64,000 bases of DNA, from the NCBI RefSeq assembly GCF_001078055.1, contig NZ_CP010777.1, positions 828,408-892,407 of the forward strand. The letters run 5' to 3'. How positions within the stretch are numbered: the stretch's first letter is position 1; the number at the start of each line of letters is the position of its first letter. Below, in pieces: positions 9,434-17,691 of the stretch. Both the position numbers and the translations under genes were made by a program. The stretch is from Rufibacter radiotolerans (GTDB taxonomy: Bacteria > Bacteroidota > Bacteroidia > Cytophagales > Hymenobacteraceae). The notes below the pieces were generated by a model. The model was not told where the DNA came from and ran no database searches. It was given only the letters and a program-made list of their open reading frames with translations.

Positions 9434-9471
9434 GTGTTTTGGAGCCGTTTTCAGAAAAACAGCCCCAAAAC
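9434..9471. repeat. Family-1 palindrome, copy 2
   Basis: GTTTTGGAGCCGTTTT pairs imperfectly with AAAAACAGCCCCAAAAC. It lies between the rlmD stop and the next minus-strand gene. Confidence 0.75.
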
Positions 9472-9488
9472 ACGAATTGTTTCTAAAC

Positions 9489-10934
9489 TCACTCCTCGGT
9501 TGGCAATGGAATTGACGGCTCCCGTAAAGTTAGCAAAGCCACGCTCTCCACATGATACGTCTGCGGGAACATATCTACCGGCTGAATCTTCACCACGTCA
9601 TACAGCTCAGAAAGCGCCTCCAGGTCGCGGGCCTGGGTGGCAGGGTTGCAGCTCACGTAGACAATGCGGTCCGCCTTCACCTCCAATAGCTTGGTCACCA
9701 CATCTGGGTGCATGCCGGCGCGAGGCGGATCGGTGATGATCACCTCGGGGCGGCCGTGGCGGGCGAAAAGCTCGTCGGTGAGCACGTCTTTCATGTCACC
9801 GGCGTAGAAATGGGTGTTGGTGATGTCATTGATCTGCGAGTTGACCTTGGCGTCTTCAATGGCACTGGCCACGTACTCCACGCCCACCACCTGCGCCGCC
9901 GACCTCGCCACGAAGTTGGCAATGGTGCCAGCGCCCGTATAAAGGTCATAGACGGTTTCGGTGCCTTTGAGCAGGGCGAACTCCCTGGTAAGCTTGTAAA
10001 GGTTGTAGGCCTGCTCAGAATTAGTCTGATAGAAGGATTTAGGTCCTACTCTAAAGCGCAGGCCTTCCATCTGCTCATGAATGTACGGCTCGCCGTGGTA
10101 GCACACTACCTCCAGGTCATGGAAAGTCTCGTTGCCCTTGTTGTTGACTACGTAGTGCAAAGAGGTGATCTGCGGGAACTGCTGCACCAGATGGTCCAGC
10201 AGCGGCAGCAACTGCTCGCGGTTCTCCTGGTACACCTGCAGAATCACCATCAGGTCACCGGTGTTGGCGGTTCTAATGATGAGGTTGCGCAGAAAGCCTT
10301 CCTGCTTCACCAGATTGATGAAGGCGAGGTCATTGGCGAGTGCGTAGTCACGTACCGCCAGGCGTATCTCATTAGAGGGCGAGGGCTGCAGGTAACAGTG
10401 CTTAATGTCTACGATCTTGTCAAAGCGCAGCGGCACGTGGAAGCCCAGGGCCCGGCGCTCAAACTCGGCACCGGTGTCAATCTGCTCTTTGGTGAGCCAG
10501 GCATTGTCTGAGAAAGTGAACTCCAGCTTGTTTCGGTAATAACTGATGCGGTCAGACGGCAGAATAGGCAGCATCTGGTGGCCTTTGATCTTACCTATGC
10601 GCTCAATGTTATCATTGACCTGTTTCTGCTTGTAGAACAGCTGCGTTTCATAAGAGATGTGCTGCCATTTGCAGCCTCCACACACGCCAAAATGCTCACA
10701 GAAAGGCTGTACCCGCAGCTCAGACCGCTCATGGAAATGCACCGGCACGGCCTCCAGATAATTCTTGCGTTTCTTGGTCACGCGCACGTCCACCACATCG
10801 CCAGGGGCGACGTCTGAGATGAAGACCACCAGATTTTCATGGCGGGCAATGCACTTGCCTTCGGCGGCCATTTCCTCCACGCGCAACTGCGCTATGTTCT
10901 CGAACTTATGTTTTTTCTTTTTGAATTTTCTCAC
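9489..10934 (-). CDS. rlmD: 23S rRNA (uracil-5-)-methyltransferase, RlmD/RumA type
   Basis: A 481-residue SAM-dependent RNA methyltransferase. A TRAM domain (about 10-70) is followed by the 4Fe-4S site C79, C85, C88 with the fourth cysteine near 167 (DIKHCYL). The SAM fold has YDLYTGAGTI, the DPPRAGMH loop is present, and the catalytic cysteine lies in VYVSCNPATQARDL, followed by DMFPQTYHVES. These identify the RumA/TrmA superfamily. RlmD methylates U1939 in E. coli, but Bacteroidota paralogs can differ in target site. Confidence 0.9.
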   Translation of the reverse strand: MRKFKKKKHKFENIAQLRVEEMAAEGKCIARHENLVVFISDVAPGDVVDVRVTKKRKNYLEAVPVHFHERSELRVQPFCEHFGVCGGCKWQHISYETQLFYKQKQVNDNIERIGKIKGHQMLPILPSDRISYYRNKLEFTFSDNAWLTKEQIDTGAEFERRALGFHVPLRFDKIVDIKHCYLQPSPSNEIRLAVRDYALANDLAFINLVKQEGFLRNLIIRTANTGDLMVILQVYQENREQLLPLLDHLVQQFPQITSLHYVVNNKGNETFHDLEVVCYHGEPYIHEQMEGLRFRVGPKSFYQTNSEQAYNLYKLTREFALLKGTETVYDLYTGAGTIANFVARSAAQVVGVEYVASAIEDAKVNSQINDITNTHFYAGDMKDVLTDELFARHGRPEVIITDPPRAGMHPDVVTKLLEVKADRIVYVSCNPATQARDLEALSELYDVVKIQPVDMFPQTYHVESVALLTLREPSIPLPTEE

Positions 10935-11082
10935 GATGCCGCAAAAATACGAAGAAATGTAACGCCGATGGATTGAAATTGTAAAGTTGGTTTGGGACTT
11001 GTAGAAGGAAGGATTTCGGGAATGGGGGGATTAAAACGGCAGGTGGTATGGGCTTGGCACAAAACGCAAAGCCGGCAGTTCC

Positions 11083-11125
11083 AAAGACCTCGTAGCGTGC
11101 GCAGCTCCTGCGAGCGTCTGTGCCA
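11083..11125 (-). repeat. Shared island block (GAGCTGCGCACGCTACGAGG)
   Basis: Reverse complement of 61334-61376 with 39 of 43 positions identical by eye. Confidence 0.8.
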
Positions 11126-11150
11126 GTGGATCCTGCAAGTTTGCCCTCCT

Positions 11151-11227
11151 GTGTAAACACCCCTCTGCAGATCTACGCTCGCTGCCTCAAACTCCCGTTT
11201 GGGCAATCCTCAAGGGGAGAGTCTGCG
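11151..11227 (-). repeat. CAGACTC...GTGTTTACAC repeat, diverged copy
   Basis: Its ends match the identical 44-bp copies at 42102-42145 and 61263-61306 in reverse orientation. The centre is about 33 bp longer and different. Confidence 0.6.
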
Positions 11228-11244
11228 ATAAGTGAGCAGATTTG

Positions 11245-11282
11245 CGTTTTGAGGCTGTTTTCCTCAAAACGGCCTCAAAACG
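11245..11282. repeat. Family-1 palindrome, copy 3
   Basis: CGTTTTGAGGCTGTTTT and AAAACGGCCTCAAAACG form an almost perfect hairpin. Confidence 0.85.
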
Positions 11283-11307
11283 AATAATGCAGTTCCTTCC
11301 CACGCTG

Positions 11308-11434
11308 TTCGGGATTTGCAATCCCGAATAAGTGTAAAGCGGATTTGCAATCCGCCTGGGACTAAGATCGGGAACGCCGCCTCCGCCGGGGATTGCAAAT
11401 CCCCTTTTCGGAACTTCCGGATTGCAAATCCGGA
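11308..11434. repeat. Array of four ATTTGCAAAT-core palindromes (order 1-2-3-4)
   Basis: Four short perfect palindromes share the core GGATTTGCAATCC or its complement and differ in outer bases: 11308-11328 (TTCGGG arms), 11339-11355 (GCGG), 11388-11404 (GGGG) and 11416-11434 (TCCGG). The same four types occur in reverse order at 61412-61550. Confidence 0.85.
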
Positions 11435-11457
11435 GGAGCTAAACTATCATTCCCCCG

Positions 11458-11622
11458 ATTCCAGTCTTTACCTCGAGCGCCTCGCTTGTGGCCCTGGACA
11501 GACCTTAGCTAAGAGAAGAAGGTAAGGAGGCCGCAAGGGCAGTGCGAGGGGAAAAGACGGGGCCCCGCAGCCGTGAGCGCTCAGAGGGCGAAGATGAAAC
11601 AACCAAACATAAGGACTCAAGC
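11458..11622 (+). repeat. ~165 bp dispersed element, copy A
   Basis: Two long nearly identical blocks match the reverse complement of 41862-42027. Landmarks are CAGTCTTTACCTCGAGCGCC, AAGGGCAGTGCGAGGGG and GATGAAACAACCAA. No conserved reading frame is seen, so it may be a non-coding RNA or a mobile-element remnant. Confidence 0.75.
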
Positions 11623-11745
11623 AAAAGCAGACACCACGCCAGCTGTAGCCAACTGCATGCACAAAGAAGAAACCGGCCTCACCTTTCAACCAAAAACTTC
11701 TTGTAGCTTTGTCTACGCAAGAAGACCTGCGGACAAAAAAAGAAC

Positions 11746-12552
11746 ATGAAAGACAAAGTCATTATCATAACCGGAGGCTCCTCTGGAATAGGCCGGGCCT
11801 GCGCGTTGGCCTTCGGGAAGGCGGGGGGCAAAGTGGTTATTTCCGCTAGAAACGCGCAGAAACTGAACGAGGTAGGGCAGGAGTTGGAAGCGGCGGACAT
11901 AGAATTCCTGGCTGTTACCGGTGATGTAAGCAAGGAGGAAGATTGCCACCGGCTTATTGAAGAGACGGTGGCGCGCTTTGGGGGCATAGACGTGATGCTC
12001 AACAACGCGGGCATCAGCATGCGGGCGCTGTTCCAGGACGTGGACCTGGCGGTGATCCGGCAGCTCATGGATATCAACTTTTGGGGAACCGTGTACTGCA
12101 CAAAATTCGCCCTGCCGTATATTCAACAGCGCAAAGGATCCATTATTGGCGTTTCTTCCATTGCGGGTTTTCAGGGACTACCTGGCCGTACCGGATATTC
12201 GGCCTCTAAGTTTGCCATGCAGGGATTTCTGGGCGCGCTCCGCACCGAGGTCCTGCATCAGGGCGTGCATGTGATGGTGGCCTGCCCGGGTTTCACAGCC
12301 TCCAATATCAGAAACACTGCTCTGGCCGCCAACGGCCAGCAGCAGGGAGAGTCGCCCCGGGACGAAGGCAAAATGATGTCTGCCGAGGAGGTGGCCGACA
12401 AGATTCTGGAGGGCACCATCAAGCGCCAGCGGGAACTCATCATGACCGGACAAGGAAAACTTACCGTGTTCCTCAGCAAATGGCTGCCTGGCCTCACCGA
12501 TAAGCTGGTCTATAACCACATGAAAAAAGAGGCTGATTCGCCCTTTAAATAA
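11746..12552 (+). CDS. Short-chain dehydrogenase/reductase
   Basis: A classical SDR of 268 residues. The cofactor motif TGGSSGIGRACAL spans about 7-19, NNAG lies near 85-88, a catalytic serine is in IIGVSSIAGFQG, and Y-x-x-x-K is in YSASKFAMQG near 154. No acidic residue follows the second beta strand (ISARNAQK), which fits NADPH preference. The C-terminal extension (KLTVFLSKWLPGL) resembles DHRS7-like enzymes that associate with membranes. The substrate is unknown. Confidence 0.85.
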   Translation: MKDKVIIITGGSSGIGRACALAFGKAGGKVVISARNAQKLNEVGQELEAADIEFLAVTGDVSKEEDCHRLIEETVARFGGIDVMLNNAGISMRALFQDVDLAVIRQLMDINFWGTVYCTKFALPYIQQRKGSIIGVSSIAGFQGLPGRTGYSASKFAMQGFLGALRTEVLHQGVHVMVACPGFTASNIRNTALAANGQQQGESPRDEGKMMSAEEVADKILEGTIKRQRELIMTGQGKLTVFLSKWLPGLTDKLVYNHMKKEADSPFK

Positions 12553-12598
12553 ATCCCGGCTGTGGGGTTATAGGGAATTGCCTGGCTTAAAACGGGCG

Positions 12599-13363
12599 TT
12601 AAAACAATTCCTGACTGCCCAGCGGCTGCGGAAGCAGGAGCAGGTTGTTTTTCCGGATGTAGGCAGTTTGGTCCTGCCACTCAATGCGGTACCAGATATC
12701 CTGCTCGCCCAGAACCCGCACTTTATGCCCCATGCCCACCGAGGCTACCAGAGAAGAGCCGGCCGAAGGGGCGGTCATTATGGGCACATTGCCGCTTTGA
12801 ATGATGCCTTGCTGGCCCAGGGTCAGGAAATTACCGAAGTAGAAAAGGAAACCCAAATAGAGCAGGAACGCAAATTTGGCTTCGGTACTTACGGGGCGCT
12901 TTTTCACCCAACGTAAGATAAGCAAGGTCAAGGCTATGGCTGCCCCGGCCAGTAACAGTTCCAGAATCTGGGCGTAGTACTTATAAAATTGGGTTTTGAA
13001 GAAGTCCCAGTCGGTGTATTGGTAGCCGAAGAGGTGTTGCTGCAGGCCAACCTCCTCCATCTTGCGCAGCACCGACCTGCTGGGGTGCTTGCTGTAATAC
13101 AGCTGAAGGTAGTACATAGATTTGGTGTACTGCTGGAGCCCCTCATGGATGTAGGCCATCTTCAGCAGCATTTGTGGGGAGTATACCTGGCCTTGGTTGA
13201 GCAATATCTCGTAAATACCCAAAGCTTGCGTATAGCGGTGCTGGGTAAACAAAGAATCTGCGGTGGCAAGGCGTTTGCTAGGTGATTGACCCAGAACAGG
13301 TTGAGCGAAAACCAGGAAGGCGGCGCAAAAAAGGTAGTAGAATTTGCGAGAAATGTTTGGCAT
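12599..13363 (-). CDS. BatE-like protein: signal peptide, TPR, two membrane helices, SH3
   Basis: A 254-residue protein. A signal peptide ends near LVFAQPVLGQ. TPR-like repeats (about 28-95) carry QHRYTQALGIYEILLNQG, two membrane helices follow near 137-155 and 165-185, and a bacterial SH3 region contains GHKVRVLGEQDIWYRIEW. This matches BatE of the Bacteroidota aerotolerance (bat) operon. The bat genes themselves are absent here, so it is a solitary homolog or a paralog. Confidence 0.7.
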   Translation of the reverse strand: MPNISRKFYYLFCAAFLVFAQPVLGQSPSKRLATADSLFTQHRYTQALGIYEILLNQGQVYSPQMLLKMAYIHEGLQQYTKSMYYLQLYYSKHPSRSVLRKMEEVGLQQHLFGYQYTDWDFFKTQFYKYYAQILELLLAGAAIALTLLILRWVKKRPVSTEAKFAFLLYLGFLFYFGNFLTLGQQGIIQSGNVPIMTAPSAGSSLVASVGMGHKVRVLGEQDIWYRIEWQDQTAYIRKNNLLLLPQPLGSQELF

Positions 13364-13387
13364 TTAAGGAAACAGATTTTACTTTTG
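13356..13387 (+). promoter_or_regulatory. Bacteroidota-type promoter for tRNA-Lys
   Basis: TTTG at 13356-13359 and TACTTTTG at 13380-13387 are separated by 20 nt. This matches the TTTG / TAnnTTTG promoter consensus of Bacteroidota. Transcription should begin near 13394, about 38 nt before the tRNA. Confidence 0.7.
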
Positions 13388-13431
13388 CATCGCAAATGAG
13401 GGTAACGCCCTCCTAAGCAAAGGTAGTAAAA

Positions 13432-13504
13432 GATTCTGTAGCTCAGCTGGTAGAGCAATACACTTTTAATGTATGGGTCCTGGGTTCGAATCCCAGCGGG
13501 ATCA
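13432..13504 (+). tRNA. tRNA-Lys (anticodon TTT)
   Basis: A 73-nt cloverleaf. The acceptor GATTCTG pairs with CGGGATC (including G-U), the D arm is GCTCAGCTGGTAGAGC, and the anticodon stem ATACA/TGTAT surrounds CTTTTAA with anticodon TTT. The T arm is CTGGGTTCGAATCCCAG, the discriminator is A and CCA is not encoded. Confidence 0.96.
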
Positions 13505-13516
13505 CTTGATCACCAA

Positions 13517-13552
13517 AAGCCTTTCCGGTTTACCCCCGGAGAGGCTTTTTTT
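13517..13552 (+). terminator. Terminator between the two tRNA genes
   Basis: Arms AAGCCTTTCCGG and CCGGAGAGGCTT are followed by a run of seven T. Confidence 0.8.
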
Positions 13553-13571
13553 ACCACCTTTCACTATTTCT

Positions 13572-13644
13572 GATTCTGTAGCTCAGCTGGTAGAGCAATA
13601 CACTTTTAATGTATGGGTCCTGGGTTCGAATCCCAGCGGGATCA
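13572..13644 (+). tRNA. tRNA-Lys (anticodon TTT), second identical copy
   Basis: Identical over all 73 nt to the copy at 13432-13504, including the preceding TTCT-like context. A tandem duplication. CCA is not encoded. Confidence 0.96.
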
Positions 13645-13650
13645 CTTTCT

Positions 13651-13687
13651 AAAGAGGCCACTTCACTTTTTGTGAAGTGGCCTCTTT
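13651..13687 (+). terminator. Terminator after the tRNA pair
   Basis: Perfect 16-bp arms (13651-13666 and 13672-13687) with a five-base TTTTT loop. The following GCTTTT gives a U-tract. Confidence 0.85.
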
Positions 13688-13851
13688 GCTTTTAACTAAT
13701 CCCAATTCAAAAGCTTTTAAAAAATCTAAAACATAAAGACAACAGCACCGCCGGGCATGCTACTGCGTAATTGCAAAGTTTAGAAACAAAGCAGGGGACA
13801 GGCAGTAAACTGTAAGGAAATACCTTAGACGCAACTAGCCTGTTAGACCCC

Positions 13852-14211
13852 ATGGAAGAATTCCAGATCACCCGCATCTATTCAGATGATAAAGGCGAAA
13901 GCCATTTCCAGGACCAGTTGATTCCCTTGATGCTGGCCGGCGAGATTGGTTCTTTGTCTGCGCCCCAGCCGGCCCAGAGCATTATCTTTCGGAAAGTGCT
14001 GCCCAGCTATGACTATGATTTCCACCCGGCGCCTGCCCGGCAGTACATTATTCTGTTAGACGGCGAGATAGAAATTGAGACTTCCCTGGGAGAGAAAAGG
14101 CAGTTTACCGCTGGGGATATCTTATTGGTGGAAGACACTTCGGGGAAGGGTCACAAAACCCGAAATCTACAGCCGGCCACCCGTAAATCCATCTTCGTTA
14201 CTTTGGCTTAA
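13852..14211 (+). CDS. Cupin-domain protein
   Basis: A 119-residue single-domain protein with a cupin barrel: RQYIILLDGEIEIET, then FTAGDILLVEDTSGKGHKT. The latter resembles cupin motif 2, although the first motif lacks the usual histidine pair. The tail (ATRKSIFVTLA) closes the barrel. The next two genes on the same strand encode a flavin reductase and an esterase, so this may be the first gene of a small detoxification unit. The 53-nt gap leaves that open. Confidence 0.7.
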   Translation: MEEFQITRIYSDDKGESHFQDQLIPLMLAGEIGSLSAPQPAQSIIFRKVLPSYDYDFHPAPARQYIILLDGEIEIETSLGEKRQFTAGDILLVEDTSGKGHKTRNLQPATRKSIFVTLA

Positions 14212-14264
14212 CTTAACGTACCAAAAAAGGGACAAACCGAGGGGCTAAACAATCAATTGAAGCT

Positions 14265-14825
14265 ATGAACATAGTAGTGATTTCAGGGAGTGCGCGACCG
14301 CAGCGGCGTTCCCATCAGGTAGCCTTGGAGGTACAGAGAAGGTTAAGCAACCGGCAGCATTCCTGTAGCTTGCTAGACGTGAAAGCCCTTAATTTGCCTT
14401 TGCTGGAGAATACCCTGGCGGAAACGGCCAATCCGTCTGCGGTATTGAAAGAAACCAGCGCGTCTATTGCCGCCTGTGATGCCCTGGTAGTGGTCTCTCC
14501 GGAGCATAACGGCAGTTACTCCGGCGCTCTTAAAAACACCATGGACTATTTTTACCAGGAGTATTCCCGGAAAGTGTTTGGGCTGGTGGCGGTTTCTTCG
14601 GGCATGCTAGGGGGCGTGAACGCGGCCCGTAACATGCAGCATTATGCACTTCGGTTGCATGGGATTGTGTACCCGGAGTTTCTCCTGACACCCAAGGTAC
14701 AGACCCTTTTCACCGACGGGCAATTAACCGATGAAGGCTACGGCCAGCGCCTGGATAAATTTCTGGATGGTTTCCTTTGGCTGGCGGAGGCCATAAAAGG
14801 CGCGAAAGAGCAAAAAGAAAAATAG
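14265..14825 (+). CDS. NADPH-dependent FMN reductase family protein
   Basis: A 186-residue flavodoxin-like protein. The phosphate-binding loop SGSARPQRRSHQ starts at about residue 7, and SPEHNGSYSGALKNTMDYF holds the second FMN contact. These are hallmarks of the YieF/ArsH/AzoR group, which reduces quinones, azo compounds or chromate with NAD(P)H. An esterase gene follows 60 nt downstream. The exact substrate cannot be read from sequence. Confidence 0.85.
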   Translation: MNIVVISGSARPQRRSHQVALEVQRRLSNRQHSCSLLDVKALNLPLLENTLAETANPSAVLKETSASIAACDALVVVSPEHNGSYSGALKNTMDYFYQEYSRKVFGLVAVSSGMLGGVNAARNMQHYALRLHGIVYPEFLLTPKVQTLFTDGQLTDEGYGQRLDKFLDGFLWLAEAIKGAKEQKEK

Positions 14826-14885
14826 AAACTCTTCTTCGGAAAAAAAGCTACCAGAGCCATCATCTAACGGACACACTTCACCTAT

Positions 14886-15542
14886 ATGTATACCCATCAG
14901 AAAGATATTAAAACAAAAGGCAAACCACTGGCACAGACCAAAAAGGCACTGGTGATGGTGCACGGCAGGGGCGCTACCGCGGCCAGCATTTTAACGCTGG
15001 CGCAGCACCTGGCCGTAGAAGACTTTACCCTATATGCCCCTCAGGCCACCAACCAAAGCTGGTATCCCTACAGCTTTATGGCGCCTGTGGTCCAGAACCA
15101 GCCCGCTCTTGATTCGGCGCTTGACCTCCTGGACCAGACCGTGCAAGGAATCCTGGCCGAAGGGGTGGCCTCTGACCAGATTTACCTGCTGGGCTTCTCG
15201 CAAGGCGCCTGCCTGGCGTCTGAGTACGCTACCCGGCACGCCCAGCACTACGGCGGGCTACTGCTGTTTACCGGCGGACTCATTGGTCAGGACCTTAATC
15301 CCGACAATTACCAGGGCGATTTCAAAGGAACCCCCGTCTTAATCACTACCGGCGACCCCGACCCGCACGTGCCGGTGAGCAGGGTGGAGGAAACGGTCTC
15401 AATCATGGAAGCCAAAGGTGCGGTGGTTACTAAAAAGATATACAAAGGCCGGCCCCATACCATCCTGCAGGAAGAGCTGGACCTGGCTAACCAGATTCTC
15501 TCGGGCGCAATTGGTTCCTCTACATCAGATACTAAGGAATAG
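14886..15542 (+). CDS. Phospholipase/carboxylesterase family alpha/beta hydrolase
   Basis: A 218-residue cytoplasmic serine hydrolase. The nucleophile lies in GFSQGA (S105), the acid probably in TTGDPDPHVP, and the histidine in GRPHTI near 188. An oxyanion loop MVHGRGATA is near 24-32. The fold matches MhqD/YpfH-type esterases, which in Bacillus belong to a quinone-response regulon with azoreductase and a ring-cleavage dioxygenase. The adjacent flavin reductase fits that theme. Specificity is inferred only. Confidence 0.82.
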   Translation: MYTHQKDIKTKGKPLAQTKKALVMVHGRGATAASILTLAQHLAVEDFTLYAPQATNQSWYPYSFMAPVVQNQPALDSALDLLDQTVQGILAEGVASDQIYLLGFSQGACLASEYATRHAQHYGGLLLFTGGLIGQDLNPDNYQGDFKGTPVLITTGDPDPHVPVSRVEETVSIMEAKGAVVTKKIYKGRPHTILQEELDLANQILSGAIGSSTSDTKE

Positions 15543-15923
15543 GTTTGGTAAAGGCCAGGCGCCCATCTTCTGTAAATCTAAAAAGGACATACCTGCCAGT
15601 TTGCTGAAGTTTTTAGTAGCCTTTCCCTGGCTTAGACTTCTTAGATACAACCCGCTGGAAAGCACCTTATAAAAACGCAAAGCTGTTTTAAGGCTGTTTT
15701 AGGAAAATCGGCTTAAAAACGAATTTGGGCAAAGTGCGAAGAAAAATTAATAAAAATAATGGATTGTAAGTGATTGATGATAAGTAGATTAATTAGGTTT
15801 AGGTTGGCTATTACCTCCTGCTTTGGTTTTTGGCACGTGCTTTGATTATAGGGAAGAGGCTTCGCTTTAAAAGCCTCAGCGGAGTCACTGAAAAAAGCAT
15901 TTAAACCCTCCAAAAATACGAAG
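15543..15923. other. Intergenic, 380 bp
   Basis: It holds one family-1 palindrome (15684-15720). The rest is AT-rich and probably contains the promoter of the next gene; I see no other feature. Confidence 0.5.
15684..15720. repeat. Family-1 palindrome, copy 4
   Basis: GTTTTAAGGCTGTTTT pairs with AAAATCGGCTTAAAAAC. Confidence 0.8.
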
Positions 15924-16424
15924 ATGAAAAAGTTAGTTGTGATGTTCTCCTTGGGTATGTTAGTAGCCGGAAGCTCCTTTGCCCAGGTAGCCCCCAAGCA
16001 AGATAAAAAAGTACGTCAAGAGCGTGCCGGTCAGGAAGTAGCCCGCAGAGAAGCCAAGACCCCTGAGGAAAGAGCCGCCAAGCGGGTAGAAATGCTTACC
16101 ATGAAATACAACCTCACCCTTGAGCAGCAAGCCAGACTGAAGGAAGTGCACGCACGGCACGAAAATGAGATGGCTGCCATGCACGCCCAACGGGGCACTG
16201 GCGCAGAGGTAAGCCAGCAGCAAAAAGATGCCATGAAAGCCAAACACGCCCAATGGGATGCTGAACTGCAGAATATCTTTACCAAAGAGCAATACGCCCA
16301 ATACCAAGCCGATAAAAAAGCCAAAGGTGGCGAGATGAAACACAAAGCCGGAAAGCCTGGTCACAAAGGCAAAAAAGGCCAGCACCACCAAGGCGAAGCG
16401 CAGAAGAAAGAAGTAAAAAGCTAA
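15924..16424 (+). CDS. Secreted Lys/His-rich protein, DUF4890/Spy-like
   Basis: A 166-residue protein with a signal peptide (MKKLVVMFSLGMLVAGSSFA). The helical middle carries RAAKRVEMLTMKYNLTLEQQ and FTKEQYAQYQADKK, a pattern of Spy/CpxP-like and DUF4890 periplasmic proteins. The C-terminal tail is rich in Lys, Gly and His (HKGKKGQHHQGEAQKK), which may bind metal or an anionic surface. A clean terminator follows at 16444-16478. Confidence 0.75.
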   Translation: MKKLVVMFSLGMLVAGSSFAQVAPKQDKKVRQERAGQEVARREAKTPEERAAKRVEMLTMKYNLTLEQQARLKEVHARHENEMAAMHAQRGTGAEVSQQQKDAMKAKHAQWDAELQNIFTKEQYAQYQADKKAKGGEMKHKAGKPGHKGKKGQHHQGEAQKKEVKS

Positions 16425-16443
16425 GCGCTTTAGATAGGTAATT

Positions 16444-16478
16444 AAAAAGGAGGCCCTCGCAAAGGGCCTCCTTTTTTT
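16444..16478 (+). terminator. Terminator of the DUF4890-like gene
   Basis: Arms AAAAAGGAGGCCCT and AGGGCCTCCTTTTT with loop CGCAA and a following T run. Confidence 0.9.
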
Positions 16479-16806
16479 ATGTTTGTTAGAATGGCTTACC
16501 AAGTACTCCTTCCAGGTGGCGAAAGCAAAAGACAATTCTAAAGAAGGTTACCCGCCACCAATAATTCAGTTTGAGCTAGGGTGAATACCCCGGAAGGGAA
16601 CCTTAGATCACTCTGCAGTTAACTGTCCTGATCTTCTGATCCATTTCAAGGTCAGAGCCTGATCTACCAGAGGTGATACCCTCAAATGCCCTTGCTATTT
16701 TAAACAGGCAGCTTCAGGCCCCACAGTTTCCAAAGTCTGTGGGCATTTGCGTTTTGGGGCTGTTTTCCGGAAAACAGCCCCAAAACAAAAACCTAACCCA
16801 GCGGGG
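16479..16806. other. Intergenic, 328 bp, between convergent genes
   Basis: It contains the family-1 palindrome at 16751-16786. I see nothing else. Confidence 0.5.
16751..16786. repeat. Family-1 palindrome, copy 5 (perfect)
   Basis: GTTTTGGGGCTGTTTTCC is followed by its exact reverse complement GGAAAACAGCCCCAAAAC. Confidence 0.92.
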
Positions 16807-17442
16807 TTAATGCTTGATGGTCTCCATAAATTTGCCTTCGGCATTGAAGAACTTTTCTTTCTTAAGGCGGCCCTGGGCGTTGTAGTACTGCAAGGTGTTG
16901 ATGTGGGTCTTTTTTTTCTGGCGCCAGCTGGCCGGGGTATCAAAGTCCTGCACCCAGAACTGTTCAAAGGTTTTTTCGCCGTTCTGGTCATACACCCACA
17001 CGTTTTCAAGGTGCTGTACCTGGTTTCCATCCTTTACCTGGCTGCTGCTCCATTCCTCCCGGAGGTAGTAACCGCTCTGTTTGTTAGGCTTCTCGTAGAC
17101 CTTGCGCCGCACAAAGTTGCCCAAGCTGTCAAAGCTGGTCACGGCCCGGGTCTTACCGGTAATCCAGACCTGCGGGTGGTACGTGAGTACCTCCACCCAG
17201 TCGCCCACTTCAATGTATTTGTAGTCATCGCCATCGGTTATGATTTTGATGGTGCCCGTGATGGTATCGGTGGGGGAGGTGGCCGAGAACGCCTTGCTTA
17301 CCTGTCCGGTGGTTTTCAGTTGCTGCATTTCCTGCGGGGTCAGGAATTTCTCATCGGCCCGGTAGGGCACTGTCACAATGTTTTTGGAGAGCGTGCAAGA
17401 GGCCAGCAGCAGGCAGGCCAGGTAGAGCAGATATGGTTTCAT
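16807..17442 (-). CDS. Lipoprotein of unknown function
   Basis: A 211-residue lipoprotein. MKPYLLYLACLLLASC is a lipoprotein signal with the cysteine at 16. The mature part has alternating beta-like segments (VWITGKTRAVTSFDSLGN, YYNAQGRLKKEKFFNAEGKF) that recall MORN/toxin-antitoxin-like repeats of Bacteroidota, but I cannot name a family. The frame continues to 17592 through a palindromic repeat; that extension is not credible, so the ATG at 17440-17442 is used. Confidence 0.7.
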   Translation of the reverse strand: MKPYLLYLACLLLASCTLSKNIVTVPYRADEKFLTPQEMQQLKTTGQVSKAFSATSPTDTITGTIKIITDGDDYKYIEVGDWVEVLTYHPQVWITGKTRAVTSFDSLGNFVRRKVYEKPNKQSGYYLREEWSSSQVKDGNQVQHLENVWVYDQNGEKTFEQFWVQDFDTPASWRQKKKTHINTLQYYNAQGRLKKEKFFNAEGKFMETIKH

Positions 17443-17551
17443 AGGGCAAGGTATAAACGGGGTTGCTCCCTCTACGGAGAAAACCACCAAGAGGTGCTGC
17501 CAACGCCCGGGCAATTGCCTCGTCAAAGGTGGGGGCTTTTTTAATGTAATC

Positions 17552-17587
17552 TGTTTTAGGCCTATTTTGGCCAAAACAGGCCTAAAA
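17552..17587. repeat. Family-1 palindrome, copy 6
   Basis: GTTTTAGGCCTATTTTGG pairs with CCAAAACAGGCCTAAAA, with one G-T at the A/C position. It lies between divergent genes. Confidence 0.88.
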
Positions 17588-17691
17588 AGCAATGGCTACC
17601 TGCTTTTTGGGCACTACCCTTTTTGATTTAGCGCGGTAACCTCTACATTGCCGGCAGGGCCGAAGGTAAAAAGACCTTTTGCCTAGAAAAC

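Larger units (their letters stand above)
10935..11745. other. Repeat island A between divergent genes
   Basis: About 810 bp without a credible gene. It holds, in order, a block shared with island C (11083-11125), a CAGACTCCCC/GTGTTTACAC block (11151-11227, minus orientation), a family-1 palindrome, four ATTTGCAAAT-core palindromes, and a ~165 bp element also found at 41862-42027. Small ORFs crossing these repeats are spurious. Confidence 0.75.

Noticed and set aside
11308..11434. CRISPR array
   Set aside because: The repeats are short palindromes with unequal spacing and different outer bases, and no cas genes are present.
11468..11689. ORF on the minus strand inside repeat island A
   Set aside because: It reads through the 165-bp repeat, and the second copy of the repeat does not keep the frame.
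12583..12607. Possible half palindrome (GGCTTAAAACGGGCGTTAAAAC)
   Set aside because: It contains the GTTAAAAC and TTAAAAC strings but no opposite arm.
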